Assembly (NCBI GenBank): GCA_947629845.1
Contig: CANRFD010000016.1
Location: 1-19,492, forward strand
Direction of reading: 5' to 3'
Length of the DNA: 19,492 bases
DNA from: an uncultured Clostridia bacterium
GTDB lineage: Bacteria; Bacillota; Clostridia; Christensenellales; Borkfalkiaceae
Position 1 is the first letter of the stretch; every line of letters begins with the position of its first letter. Positions 1 through 7,670 of the stretch are shown piece after piece. A program made the position numbers and the translations under genes. The notes beneath the pieces were generated by a model that worked only from the letters and a program-made list of their open reading frames with translations, did not search any database and had not been told where the DNA came from.

Positions 1-632
1 TACTGCGTCGTCATGATCGCGGGGCCGGGGACCATGACCGCCGCGAGCAGGAAGAAGAACACGGCGTTCCTGCCGATCCACTGGATCTTCGAGAAGGCGA
101 AGGCTGCGGAGGCGGAGGTGATGACGCCGACGACAACGGGGACGATGGAGTAGATGAGATTGTTCAGGAGCGCCCTCCAATAGGTGAGCTCTTCGCTGAA
201 CGTACCCTGATAGACCTGACCGTTGAGTCCGCGGTTGAAAGTTTCGAGATAGTTGTGGAACACCGTGTTGGGCTGCAGGTTGCCCGTGTAGTTGAAGGTG
301 CTGACTTCGGGCCACCAGATGAGCTGGACGATGTAGGAGTTTTTGATATCGGTGGGAGCGGTGTAGGCGAAGGAACCTGCAAGCATCCACCAGAAGGGAT
401 AGACCATGATGAACGCGCCGAAGAGCAGGACGATGTATGTAAAGATATCGCCGACGAGTTTCGCGCGCTTCTTGCTGGCGCGGTGCGTCTTGGTGGAGAA
501 GCCGAAGAACGCCATCACCGCACCGAACGCATAGCGGATGGGAGAGGGACGCGCCTCCGCTACAGCGGCCGCCGCCGCGGGAGCTTCTTCGTAACCGGTT
601 TCGGTTCCGGGATCGTTGATTTCGTAATCCAT
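1..632 (-). CDS. Carbohydrate ABC transporter permease, MalG-like (partial; C-terminus outside window)
   Basis: This is an integral membrane subunit of a sugar-type (CUT1) ABC importer. The visible 210 residues begin MDYEINDPGTETG and have an Ala-rich, charged cytoplasmic N-terminus. A first membrane segment follows around residues 65-85 (IFTYIVLLFGAFIMVYPFWW), then an extracytoplasmic stretch, then the core segments starting near NNLIYSIVPVVVGVITSASA, a typical MalG-family core entry. The EAA loop that contacts the ATPase lies beyond the window edge and cannot be checked. The start is the ATG at 632, preceded by a strong AAGGAGGT site. It begins 12 nt after the upstream permease stops, so the two are almost certainly cotranscribed and form a heterodimeric channel. 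The family assignment is firm; the substrate is unknown. Confidence 0.88.
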   Translation of the reverse strand, partial: MDYEINDPGTETGYEEAPAAAAAVAEARPSPIRYAFGAVMAFFGFSTKTHRASKKRAKLVGDIFTYIVLLFGAFIMVYPFWWMLAGSFAYTAPTDIKNSYIVQLIWWPEVSTFNYTGNLQPNTVFHNYLETFNRGLNGQVYQGTFSEELTYWRALLNNLIYSIVPVVVGVITSASAAFAFSKIQWIGRNAVFFFLLAAVMVPGPAIMTTQ

Positions 633-644
633 TTCCCTACCTCC

Positions 645-1853
645 TTAATCCTTTTTCCTCGAGTCGAGCCAGAACTGGAAGAGCGTCATGACGAAGATGA
701 TGACGGCGAGGAACATACCGTAAGCGGCGCCCGCAGACGGCTGTTTGCCGCTGTTGCCCTCCGCCGTAAGGCCGTACTTCCAGACGAGGGAGACATATCC
801 CGATGTGGACGACAGTGCGTCGCGTGCCGTGGCTTCGCCGAAGAGAAGGACGGGCTCCGCGTAGATCTGCATGCCGCCGATGACGGACGTGACGATGTTG
901 TAGAAGATGGTCGGGTACAGGTCGGGCATCGTGACCTTCCAGAAGATCTGCCAGCCGTTTGCGCCGTCGATCTGCGCGGCTTCCTTGGTTGCCGCATTGA
1001 CGCCCGAGAGGCCTGCGACGTACAGGATGATGGTGCCGCCGAGACCCTTCCATACCGACATGATGACGATGACGCACTTCTGCAAGAGACCCTGGCACCA
1101 ATACGGCGTTGCCATGAATGCCGATTCGATCTCCTGACCCGTGACTTCGTTCCACGTCTTGGTGCCGCCCAACCAGTCGAGCCCTTCGCTCCCGAACAGG
1201 CTGTTCATGACGCCGCTCGTATCGAACATTATCTTGAACGTATAGACGATGGATATACTGCTTGCGACGCAGGGGATGTAGTACAGGACGCGGAACACGT
1301 TGCCGCCCTTGATATCGCGAGACATGCAGACCGCGAAGAACATCGAGAGCACCATGCCGATGGGAATGCCGATCATGTAGAACACCGTGTTGAACAGGTA
1401 GGCGCCCATCTGGTTGATGGTGAAATCTTTGCCCTGCACCATCGTGCTTGTGGTGGTGAAGATGCTCTTGTACCAATAGAACGGGTCGGATACGATAAGC
1501 TCCCCTATGATCCTGTTTGTTTCAGGATCGCGCTGGATTTCCGTTCTTTGGTAAATGTGATTGGCGTAGTCCCCCAAGAACTGCATCAGGGTGGACGAGT
1601 CCGTGCCGCCGATCGAAAAATCGGTGAACGAGAGGAGCAGCGCCATAACGAGTGCGGCGTAGACGAACCACACCGTGCCCACGATGAGCGGGATACAGAA
1701 GATCCAGCCCCAGAGATTATCCTGCAGCTTCGCCTGGTTGATGTGCCGACGTTTTTTCTTGGGCGGCACGGTCTCCTCCGAAGCCAAGGACATTCCGGCG
1801 ACGTCTTCCGAGACGATGGCTTCGTCTTGCACGGCCGCAATGTTCTCTTCCAT
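645..1853 (-). CDS. Carbohydrate ABC transporter permease, MalF-like
   Basis: A 402-residue inner-membrane permease of the CUT1 sugar importer type. It has a cytoplasmic N-terminus with a PPKKKRR basic patch before membrane segment 1 (about 47-75), an extracytoplasmic loop of about 70 residues, and core segments from about 150. The EAA loop that docks the ATPase is clear at residues 291-311 (EAAQIDGANGWQIFWKVTMP), and the last helix lies near 375-395. The start at 1853 follows an AAGGAGG site. It is the middle gene of binding protein - permease - permease. No ATPase gene is visible. Many Firmicutes CUT1 systems share a distant MsmX-type ATPase, so this is not necessarily a defect. The substrate cannot be read from sequence. 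Confidence 0.93.
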   Translation of the reverse strand: MEENIAAVQDEAIVSEDVAGMSLASEETVPPKKKRRHINQAKLQDNLWGWIFCIPLIVGTVWFVYAALVMALLLSFTDFSIGGTDSSTLMQFLGDYANHIYQRTEIQRDPETNRIIGELIVSDPFYWYKSIFTTTSTMVQGKDFTINQMGAYLFNTVFYMIGIPIGMVLSMFFAVCMSRDIKGGNVFRVLYYIPCVASSISIVYTFKIMFDTSGVMNSLFGSEGLDWLGGTKTWNEVTGQEIESAFMATPYWCQGLLQKCVIVIMSVWKGLGGTIILYVAGLSGVNAATKEAAQIDGANGWQIFWKVTMPDLYPTIFYNIVTSVIGGMQIYAEPVLLFGEATARDALSSTSGYVSLVWKYGLTAEGNSGKQPSAGAAYGMFLAVIIFVMTLFQFWLDSRKKD

Positions 1854-1898
1854 GAGTTTTCCTCCTTATAATTTTTTCATTCTCCCGAAACGGGCTTG

Positions 1899-1927
1899 GG
1901 AACGCCCCCTTTTATAGAGGGCGTTCC
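1899..1927 (-). promoter_or_regulatory. Intercistronic hairpin between binding protein and permeases
   Basis: A 9-bp perfect inverted repeat (GGAACGCCC at 1899-1907, GGGCGTTCC at 1919-1927) lies in the 88-nt gap after the lipoprotein stop. No T-run follows it in the direction of transcription. It therefore looks like an mRNA-stabilising or processing hairpin that leaves more binding-protein mRNA than permease mRNA, a common arrangement in such operons. That role is inferred. Confidence 0.6.
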
Positions 1928-1941
1928 GCCGTTTTCTGCAA

Positions 1942-4698
1942 TTACTTCTTGTTGTTCTCCTGGTATTCCTTATCGAGCGCATCTTGGAGATTTGCCTGTG
2001 CCTGCTTGGCATTCGCCATGGCGAATACGAGGGGCGTAAGGAAGGCGTTGCCGGTGCCCGTAGAAGGATTGTAGCGAAGGATCGAGTTGTCATCAAGTTT
2101 GTCCATCTGCGCCGTCGTAAGATCCTGCTGGCGGTAGTACGCGAGGTTGTGCGTAAAATCGCTGCGGGCGTCGACGGGGATCATCCAGTTCTCGTTGTAG
2201 GTGTACATCGAGGAGTCGCGCACGGCGTTGAGACCGTCCTGCATTCTGATGTTGATATCGAGATCCTTATGGCGATAGTTGACGAGGCGGAGAACCTTCA
2301 TCGCGAACGCATAGCGGGTGTTGGTGCCGGCGAAGCTGGAGAGCACGGTTTCCGTGAAGTCGGGATCGTACTTGATGGGATCGCCGTTGCAGTCCACCTT
2401 ATCGGCGAGGAAGGCGGAGACGGTCTGGGTAGAGCCGCCGCGCGCCGCGTCGCCCATCTGCTTTGCGACTGCGTAGTAGGAATCCCAGAGCGCTTTGCCG
2501 TCGGCGCCCGTCACCGTGGCGCTGCCGTCGGGCGTGATCATATCCTTGAAGGCGCCTTCCGCATAGGCGGGATCCTGATAGTTGAGAAGTTCTTTGCACT
2601 GCTTCTCGAAGTTGGGAAGCTGGGCGCCCGCATAGGTGAGCGTGACCTGCGGATCTTCGTTGATGGTGAGCGCCGCGCACAGCGAGGCCGCCGCCCTGGT
2701 GCGCTCGGTGGGATTGCCGTTTGCATCGAGGGACTTGTTGGTGACGGCGTAGCCGACGGAGTCCATACGGGCAGCCCACTTATCCTGACGGATGAGAAGG
2801 TTGGCTTCGATCTCGTCCTTCGTATACACTTTGAGACCTGCTTTCAACGCATCCGCGTTGATGCCGTTGACGCCCGCCGTACCGTTGTTATCTTTGCTGT
2901 AGTTGGAGTAGGTGGTCATCTCGTAGTTGGCGCCCTTGATGCAGGAATACAGCGCGTATTTTTCCGCAACGGGCATGGGCATCTGGCCGAAGTCGAAGGA
3001 GGTCTGATCCTCTTCGTTGCGGGTCGCGGCATCCCACGAACCTGCGCCGTAGAAGATGGAACGGCCTGCGCAGAAGTACGTCCAGCCGCTTTCACCGGTG
3101 GGACGGGTCTGGTCGGTATCGCCGGGGTTGCCGTTCCAGTCGGAACCGATGGCGAGGAAGGCGCCGTACGTCTCGAGGAAGCGTTCGCTGTTGTAGCCGA
3201 ACTGGACGTCCACTTCACGCGTGGTGCCGTCGAGGTTCTTCTTGGTCGCCTTGTAGGTCGCGTTGCCGACCTTGCTTCTCCAATCGGCGCGGTCGGTGAT
3301 CACGGTGTTGGAGGTTTCCATCAACGCATTGCGTTTATCGGAGATCTTGTCGCCGGGTGCATCCGTGTTGTAGGAGACGCAGAAGCTCAACGTGTCGTCG
3401 ATCAGGTCGGCGTCGTTGGAGTACAGCCAAGGAAGGAGGTAGAGCGCGGAACCGACGGAGGCGCCGGAGACGCCCTCGTACTGCTCGCCGCCGTAGATGG
3501 TGTGATACTTGCCATCGGAGAGCCGCTTGCCGCCCGTGCCGCTTGTGCCGTTCTGCCCGTTATCCCACGCGAACGTGTTGAGATAGTAGGTGAGCGCCCA
3601 CTGCATCGCGCCATACTCGGCGTAGGTGTAGACGATGTGGCCTTCGCTCGTATCGTACGCCGCATTTTCGTCCTTCTTGTCGGTCACCTTGAAGGTCCCG
3701 TCCGGGAAGCCCGGGATGGTGACGGTGTAGCCCTTGCCGCCCGTGAATTTTTCGACCATCGTCGCCATGGGGTCGCCGCCCTGCACGGCTGCGTCGTAGG
3801 TGTTATATTTGAAGAAGTTGAAGGGTTTGTAGGTGGTGGGGATGCCGATGTTGATGATGTTGGCCTCTTCTCCCGCGTGATCCCCTGCGGCGTAGGTGAT
3901 GACGTAGCCGCCGTTGGTATCGTCCAACCCGGATTTCGCGGTATAGGTGCGCTCGGCGCTCTTGGAGCCCGTTGCGCCCTCGGCGCCCTTGACGGTACGG
4001 GTGTCGGACGCCTTCGTGTTCTGATAGGCCTGCTTCAGTTCCTCGGAGAAGAATACGCGGTTGTAGCCCATGGAGAAGTTGGAATAGTCCTTGGGAAGGC
4101 CGTAGAGGCCGACCGTCGTATTGCCGTCTTCGCCCGACTTGAACACGCCGTTCGCTTCGTCGTACGTCACGGGCTGACCCATCATGTAATTTTTGTTCCC
4201 CGTTTCATATCCATAATAGGAGAGCGCATTTTGCCAAATGCCCTGCACGTTCTCCTTGGCCGTCTCGTCGGCGTTGATGAACTGCGTCAGGTCGATGATG
4301 CGGCCCGAGATCGCGTACGTCTTGACGTTGCGGGGCGCGACATACATGACGTCGCCGACGGAACCGTTGACAAAGCTGTCGGCAAGGTTTTTGAAATAGT
4401 CCTCTTTCTTGGTGTTGTTTTTGATGATGGCGTTGAACGTTGTGCCGTGCGCAGCGTTGTAATCCTTCGCCCAAGCATCGGCGATCTGCTGGTTGGTCGC
4501 CTTATCCGCGTCGCCGCAGAACATGGTGACGGTCAAATCGCCGCCGGTGGGGTTCTGCGTTCCGCCGCCACCGCCGGGATTGGTGCCGCCACCGCCGCCG
4601 CTTTCACCGCAGCCGGCAGCAGCCATCGCAACGCCCGCGATCATCACCGCGGAGAGAGCGACGAGCGAAATGCTTTTGAGAGTCTTGCTTTTTTTCAT
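1942..4698 (-). CDS. Large extracellular solute-binding lipoprotein of ABC importer
   Basis: A 918-residue secreted lipoprotein that would capture the substrate outside the membrane and deliver it to the two downstream permeases. The signal peptide is MKKSKTLKSISLVALSAVMI..., with a lipobox AAGC and acylation at Cys30, followed by a Gly/Pro linker (residues 31-53). The N-terminal lobe starts near LTVTMFCGDADKATNQQIADAW, with the typical family-1 binding-protein pattern DVMYVAPRNVKTYAISGRIIDLTQFI. A second recognisable block is the region around FYGAGSWDAATRNE and FGQMPMPVAEKYALY. It is about twice the usual 420-550 residues, with extra sequence in the middle and at the C-terminus, so it may bind an oligosaccharide or carry an added domain (inferred). 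The start has AAGAGGT upstream. The leader carries tandem terminator-like hairpins. Confidence 0.9.
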   Translation of the reverse strand: MKKSKTLKSISLVALSAVMIAGVAMAAAGCGESGGGGGTNPGGGGGTQNPTGGDLTVTMFCGDADKATNQQIADAWAKDYNAAHGTTFNAIIKNNTKKEDYFKNLADSFVNGSVGDVMYVAPRNVKTYAISGRIIDLTQFINADETAKENVQGIWQNALSYYGYETGNKNYMMGQPVTYDEANGVFKSGEDGNTTVGLYGLPKDYSNFSMGYNRVFFSEELKQAYQNTKASDTRTVKGAEGATGSKSAERTYTAKSGLDDTNGGYVITYAAGDHAGEEANIINIGIPTTYKPFNFFKYNTYDAAVQGGDPMATMVEKFTGGKGYTVTIPGFPDGTFKVTDKKDENAAYDTSEGHIVYTYAEYGAMQWALTYYLNTFAWDNGQNGTSGTGGKRLSDGKYHTIYGGEQYEGVSGASVGSALYLLPWLYSNDADLIDDTLSFCVSYNTDAPGDKISDKRNALMETSNTVITDRADWRSKVGNATYKATKKNLDGTTREVDVQFGYNSERFLETYGAFLAIGSDWNGNPGDTDQTRPTGESGWTYFCAGRSIFYGAGSWDAATRNEEDQTSFDFGQMPMPVAEKYALYSCIKGANYEMTTYSNYSKDNNGTAGVNGINADALKAGLKVYTKDEIEANLLIRQDKWAARMDSVGYAVTNKSLDANGNPTERTRAAASLCAALTINEDPQVTLTYAGAQLPNFEKQCKELLNYQDPAYAEGAFKDMITPDGSATVTGADGKALWDSYYAVAKQMGDAARGGSTQTVSAFLADKVDCNGDPIKYDPDFTETVLSSFAGTNTRYAFAMKVLRLVNYRHKDLDINIRMQDGLNAVRDSSMYTYNENWMIPVDARSDFTHNLAYYRQQDLTTAQMDKLDDNSILRYNPSTGTGNAFLTPLVFAMANAKQAQANLQDALDKEYQENNKK

Positions 4699-4773
4699 TC
4701 CACTTACCTCTTATAAATAGATTTCGGCACATGGACGGGGGTGTTTCCGCGCAAATTTGGGGGAAATATACGC

Positions 4774-4815
4774 AAAAAGGCAACTCACCGCCGGAATTCC
4801 TCCGGGGGAGCTGCC
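4774..4815 (-). terminator. Leader hairpin 2, intrinsic terminator (attenuator candidate)
   Basis: Read on the minus strand, an 8-bp stem (GGCAGCTC with GAGTTGCC, one G-U pair) encloses an internal loop and a second stem CCGGA/TCCGG with loop GGAAT. It is followed directly by TTTTT. It lies inside the leader of the binding-lipoprotein gene, 76 nt before its start codon, so termination here would prevent expression. Confidence 0.65.
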
Positions 4816-4816
4816 T

Positions 4817-4888
4817 AAAAAAGAAAAACGTCCATAATTTTCCGCCTCTTTGCCAGCGCAAAAAGAATACGAAAAAATTAAAGGACGT
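4817..4888 (-). terminator. Leader hairpin 1, long hairpin followed by U-run (attenuator candidate)
   Basis: On the minus strand this is a long stacked hairpin. The base stem is ACGTCC (4883-4888) with GGACGT (4828-4833). The middle stem is AATTTTTT with GGAAAATT (two G-U pairs). The top stem is CTTTTTGC with GCAAAGAG around a GCTG loop. TTTTCTTTTTT follows at once. It sits only about 45 nt after the predicted transcription start and precedes hairpin 2. It could end a short RNA or act as a conditional attenuator. Neither role is shown by sequence alone. Confidence 0.6.
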
Positions 4889-4901
4889 ACCTCTTCTTCA
4901 T
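4878..4901 (-). CDS. Possible seven-codon leader peptide MKKRYVL
   Basis: A mini-ORF (ATG to TAA, MKKRYVL) starts about 30 nt downstream of the predicted transcription start, with GGGGGAAAAG as a weak ribosome site. Its last codons overlap the 5' arm of leader hairpin 1, so a ribosome on it would disturb that hairpin. This geometry resembles attenuation leaders, but an ORF this short arises easily by chance. Confidence 0.3.
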   Translation of the reverse strand: MKKRYVL

Positions 4902-4937
4902 GACTTTTCCCCCATCGTCATTACATGTACTGCATTA

Positions 4938-4966
4938 AATATAGCACACGCAAATAGCTTTGTCAA
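4938..4966 (-). promoter_or_regulatory. Sigma-A promoter of the ABC importer operon
   Basis: A perfect -35 TTGACA (4961-4966), a 17-nt spacer and -10 TATATT (4938-4943) on the minus strand. An A/T-tract just upstream (about 4976-4987) resembles an UP element. The predicted start near 4931 gives a leader of about 230 nt before the lipoprotein ATG, long enough for the two hairpins found in it. Confidence 0.85.
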
Positions 4967-5159
4967 TGCTATTCTTAAAATTTTTTTGTGAAAACTTCAC
5001 TTTTTTTACCGATTTTTTTGGGCATATTCACCAGTTTTCGGCGGCCCGATTGGGCGCTATGCCCCTCCTTCGGCTCCCGCACCATTGGCACGGAGCGTTG
5101 GAGTTTTGCTGCGGGCGGGGGGCTTCCCGTGCATAAAAAACACCATATTTTCCGCAACG
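4967..5159. other. Non-coding stretch upstream of the importer promoter
   Basis: No credible gene is seen here. It contains A/T tracts next to the promoter, a small GTGAA-AAC-TTCAC hairpin, and a GC-rich part with short inverted repeats such as GCCC-GATT-GGGC. A 60-codon minus-strand ORF crosses it but has no ribosome site and a low-complexity composition. The GC-rich part may be a dispersed repeat, which needs a genome-wide comparison to decide. Confidence 0.4.
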
Positions 5160-5196
5160 AAAAACACCCGCCGCAACATCTTGCGCAGCGGGCGGG
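5160..5196 (-). terminator. Intrinsic terminator after the DUF2156-GNAT gene
   Basis: On the minus strand, CCCGCC pairs with GGCGGG, and an inner GCAA-GATG-TTGC stem stacks on it with a one-sided bulge. TGTTTTT follows. It lies 37 nt past the stop codon at 5234 and would end the ftsH-parA-parB-DUF2156 transcript. Confidence 0.75.
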
Positions 5197-5233
5197 GTTT
5201 GGGTGGTAGATTAGGCGGGGGTTGGTTTGTGGT

Positions 5234-6658
5234 TTAGTCGGCGGGCGTCATGGAAAAATAGTAGTAGACGGCGTCCTCGCCGCACGGTTTCAGGCCGGCG
5301 CCGAGCAGCATGGCACGCGAACGGAGATTTTCCTTGAAGCACTTGGCCTCGACGCGCTCGACGGAGAGCTTGAGAAAGGCGTACTCCGCGAGCGCACGCA
5401 CCGCCTCCCGCGCATAGCCGTTGCCCTCGGCCTCCGGCAGCAGACGAACGCCCACTTCGACGTCGTCACGGTAGCCGAAGCGGTGCAGAACGGCCTCGCC
5501 GATCAGTTCGCCATCCAAATAGACGCCGAGCGGCATTTCCCGCTTCTCGCGGAAATCCTCGCGCGCGCACATTATAAAGTAATCGTCGGGCGGGGGCGTT
5601 TCCCCCGTGTAGTCCGCCCGCCAATCGTACCCCCAATAGCGGTTGCGCTCCACGTCGGCGGCGAGGCGGGCATAGGCCTTGGCGTCGCCGTCGGCAACGG
5701 GGGCGAGGGTCAGGCGGGCGGTCGTGAGCTCGGGGAGGCGGGAGAGGCCGTCGATGGCACGCCGCGGGGCGAGGTTGAATTTGTCGACGAGCTCGGCGGG
5801 GTGATACTGCAGCTTGGACTTGCGGAGGCCGGGGTCGCCGGCGTCGTCCATGCGGTTGAGATAGGCGGCCCTCCCCTGCACGGCACGCGCAAGCTGCATG
5901 GCCACCATGGGGTAGGCACCCTCGTATTCGCGCAAGGCCTTCTCGATGTGAACGACGAGCATGTCGCCGCAAAGTTCACCCGCGGTGAACGCCACGGGTC
6001 TGCCTTCCGCCTCGAGAATGCCGCCGATGAAGCCGAACTCCGCCATATGCGGCAAAATCTCGTAGACCTCGTCCATCTCCTCGTCGGCAAGATAGGCGTG
6101 CTTGCTGCGCTGGGAACTCTCGTATTCGCGCAAAAACGCCTCGACGCGGGGGACGTCCCCCTGCCCGAAGAGGCAAAATCGCCACATGGGGTAGAGTTTT
6201 TCGAATTTATGGACGTGATTGCGCTGACCTGCGTATTTTCCGCCCCCATATGCGCAAAAGTCCTCCGTGCGGTACAGATAATCCCGCCAGCGGCGGTTGT
6301 TTGTGACGGTGACGTCCCGCCCGTAACGGGCAAGAAAGACGCCGAGTTTTTCGCGGGGGATGTTGGTGAAATGCAGGCGGATCTCGCCGTCGCGGCAGTA
6401 GCGTTCGATCTCGTCGAGGGCGCGTTCTTCGGCGGAGAAATCGCCCGTTTTGGACAGGGGGTAGTAAAAATACGTCTTGCCGGCGTAGGTCTCCTTGAGA
6501 AGGAGGCAGTCGCCGTACACCGCATAGTCGAGCGACAGCGCGCGCTGCCACATGAACTGGAAGCCGAGGGAATAGTCGCCGATGTGCGTGCCCTGCGCCT
6601 TAAACCACGGCTTGAAAAAGAGCATCGAATTTTTTTGTATTTTTTGAAATTCCAGCAT
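5234..6658 (-). CDS. DUF2156 domain fused to C-terminal GNAT acetyltransferase
   Basis: A 474-residue cytoplasmic protein with two acyltransferase-fold parts. Residues 1-300 match the DUF2156 / phosphatidylglycerol lysyltransferase C-terminal family: GDYSLGFQFMWQ near 28-38, QRNHVHKFEK at 145-154 and GLRKSKLQYHPAELVDKF at 277-294. Residues 312-470 are a RimJ-like GNAT domain (ARLTLAPVADGDAKAYARLA, ELIGEAVLHRFGYRDDVEVG). Its acetyl-CoA loop is EGNGYA at 411-416, with Glu where Gln/Arg is usual. The start is the ATG at 6658, chosen for GAGGAT at proper spacing. An upstream in-frame start at 6691 lacks a ribosome site. It follows parB by 118 nt with no clear promoter or terminator between, so it is probably the last gene of the parAB operon. 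The substrates are unknown. Confidence 0.82.
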   Translation of the reverse strand: MLEFQKIQKNSMLFFKPWFKAQGTHIGDYSLGFQFMWQRALSLDYAVYGDCLLLKETYAGKTYFYYPLSKTGDFSAEERALDEIERYCRDGEIRLHFTNIPREKLGVFLARYGRDVTVTNNRRWRDYLYRTEDFCAYGGGKYAGQRNHVHKFEKLYPMWRFCLFGQGDVPRVEAFLREYESSQRSKHAYLADEEMDEVYEILPHMAEFGFIGGILEAEGRPVAFTAGELCGDMLVVHIEKALREYEGAYPMVAMQLARAVQGRAAYLNRMDDAGDPGLRKSKLQYHPAELVDKFNLAPRRAIDGLSRLPELTTARLTLAPVADGDAKAYARLAADVERNRYWGYDWRADYTGETPPPDDYFIMCAREDFREKREMPLGVYLDGELIGEAVLHRFGYRDDVEVGVRLLPEAEGNGYAREAVRALAEYAFLKLSVERVEAKCFKENLRSRAMLLGAGLKPCGEDAVYYYFSMTPAD

Positions 6659-6776
6659 AACTTTATCCTCGCGTTTTTTGCGCGCGGACATTCCTTTTTT
6701 TACTGCGTTTTTTCTGTTCTATGCGCCTTGTTTTTTGCGAAACCGCACAAACGCTGTCGGTTTTGCGCGATTTTCG

Positions 6777-7670
6777 TCACTCCATCCGCTCGAGGATATC
6801 GAGCACTTCGGAGATGCGGTCGAGGTCGTCCCGCGTGTAATAATCGATGTAGATCCTGCCCTTTTTGTCCGTGCCGATGAGCGAAACTTTCGTCTTGAGC
6901 GTCTCGCGGAGGCGTTCGACGAGCCGCTTCAGTTCGGCATTGGCGAGGGCGTTTTTCTGCGCCTTCTCGCGCGCCAGCAGCTCGGGCGGGTTGAGATATT
7001 GCTTGACGGCGCGTTCCGCCTCGCGTACCGACCAGCCCTCCTTCACGCAGTCGTTGGCGATCTTGGCCTGCTCCTCCTTGGGGACGGGCACGAGCGTGCG
7101 CGCGTGTCCCGAGGAGAGTTTGCCTTCCCGAACGAGCGCGATCACTTCGTCGGAAAGCGTCAAAAGTCGCAGCGTATTGGCGATTGCGGGCCTCGACTTC
7201 CCCAAACGCTCGGCGAGGACTTCCTGCGTCAGCTTGTATTCCTCCATCAGCCGCTTCATGCCGTACGCCGCTTCGATGGGGTTCAAGTCCTCGCGCTGCA
7301 AGTTCTCGATCAGGGAGATCTCCTGTATCTCCTTCTCGGAATACTCCTTGATGATGACGGGCATCGTTTTGAGCCCCGCCATCTTCGCGGCGCGGAACCG
7401 GCGTTCACCCGCGATGATCATGTATTTTCCGCCCGCCTCGCGGTTGACGACGATGGGGCTGATGACACCGTGCTCGCGGATGGAGTTAGCGAGATCGTTC
7501 ATCGCGTTTTCGTCGAACGCCTTGCGCGGCTGGTTAGGATTCGGATAGATACTTTCCAAAGAAATTTCCGTTGCCGAAGAGCGATCCCCCTCCGTCTGCG
7601 CGTTTTCGTAGGCTTCCTCCGTGTCGCTGAACAGCGCAGCGAGCCCCTTCCCAAGTCCTTTAACCATCAT
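6777..7670 (-). CDS. parB: Chromosome-partitioning protein ParB (Spo0J)
   Basis: A 297-residue CTP-dependent DNA clamp that loads at parS, spreads, recruits SMC and stimulates ParA. Visible parts in order are: the N-terminal ParA-activating patch KGLGKGLAALF (4-14); the CTP-binding motif GERRFRAA (88-95); ENLQRE (122-127); the parS-reading helix-turn-helix (LTQEVLAERLGKSRPAIANTLRLL, about 147-170); and the C-terminal dimerisation domain (about 250-297). It begins directly after the parA stop codon with AGGAGA overlapping the parA end. Two ATGs in a row (7670, 7667) are both possible starts. Its target sites, two parS copies, lie 3 kb upstream at 10698-10755. Confidence 0.97.
   Translation of the reverse strand: MMVKGLGKGLAALFSDTEEAYENAQTEGDRSSATEISLESIYPNPNQPRKAFDENAMNDLANSIREHGVISPIVVNREAGGKYMIIAGERRFRAAKMAGLKTMPVIIKEYSEKEIQEISLIENLQREDLNPIEAAYGMKRLMEEYKLTQEVLAERLGKSRPAIANTLRLLTLSDEVIALVREGKLSSGHARTLVPVPKEEQAKIANDCVKEGWSVREAERAVKQYLNPPELLAREKAQKNALANAELKRLVERLRETLKTKVSLIGTDKKGRIYIDYYTRDDLDRISEVLDILERME

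Noticed and set aside
1984..4716. A 910-codon plus-strand open frame opposite the binding lipoprotein
   Set aside because: It is antisense to a lipoprotein gene with signal peptide, lipobox and ribosome site. The translation is low-complexity and rich in Val, Gly, Arg and His, typical of a GC-rich shadow frame.
4975..5157. A 60-codon minus-strand frame starting MRKIWCFLCTG
   Set aside because: No ribosome site, overlaps A/T-tracts of the promoter region, and the low-complexity translation looks like GC-rich intergenic DNA.
6658..6776. The inverted repeat between parB and the DUF2156 gene considered as a terminator
   Set aside because: The stem is short with a mismatch and is followed by A, not T, in the direction of transcription.
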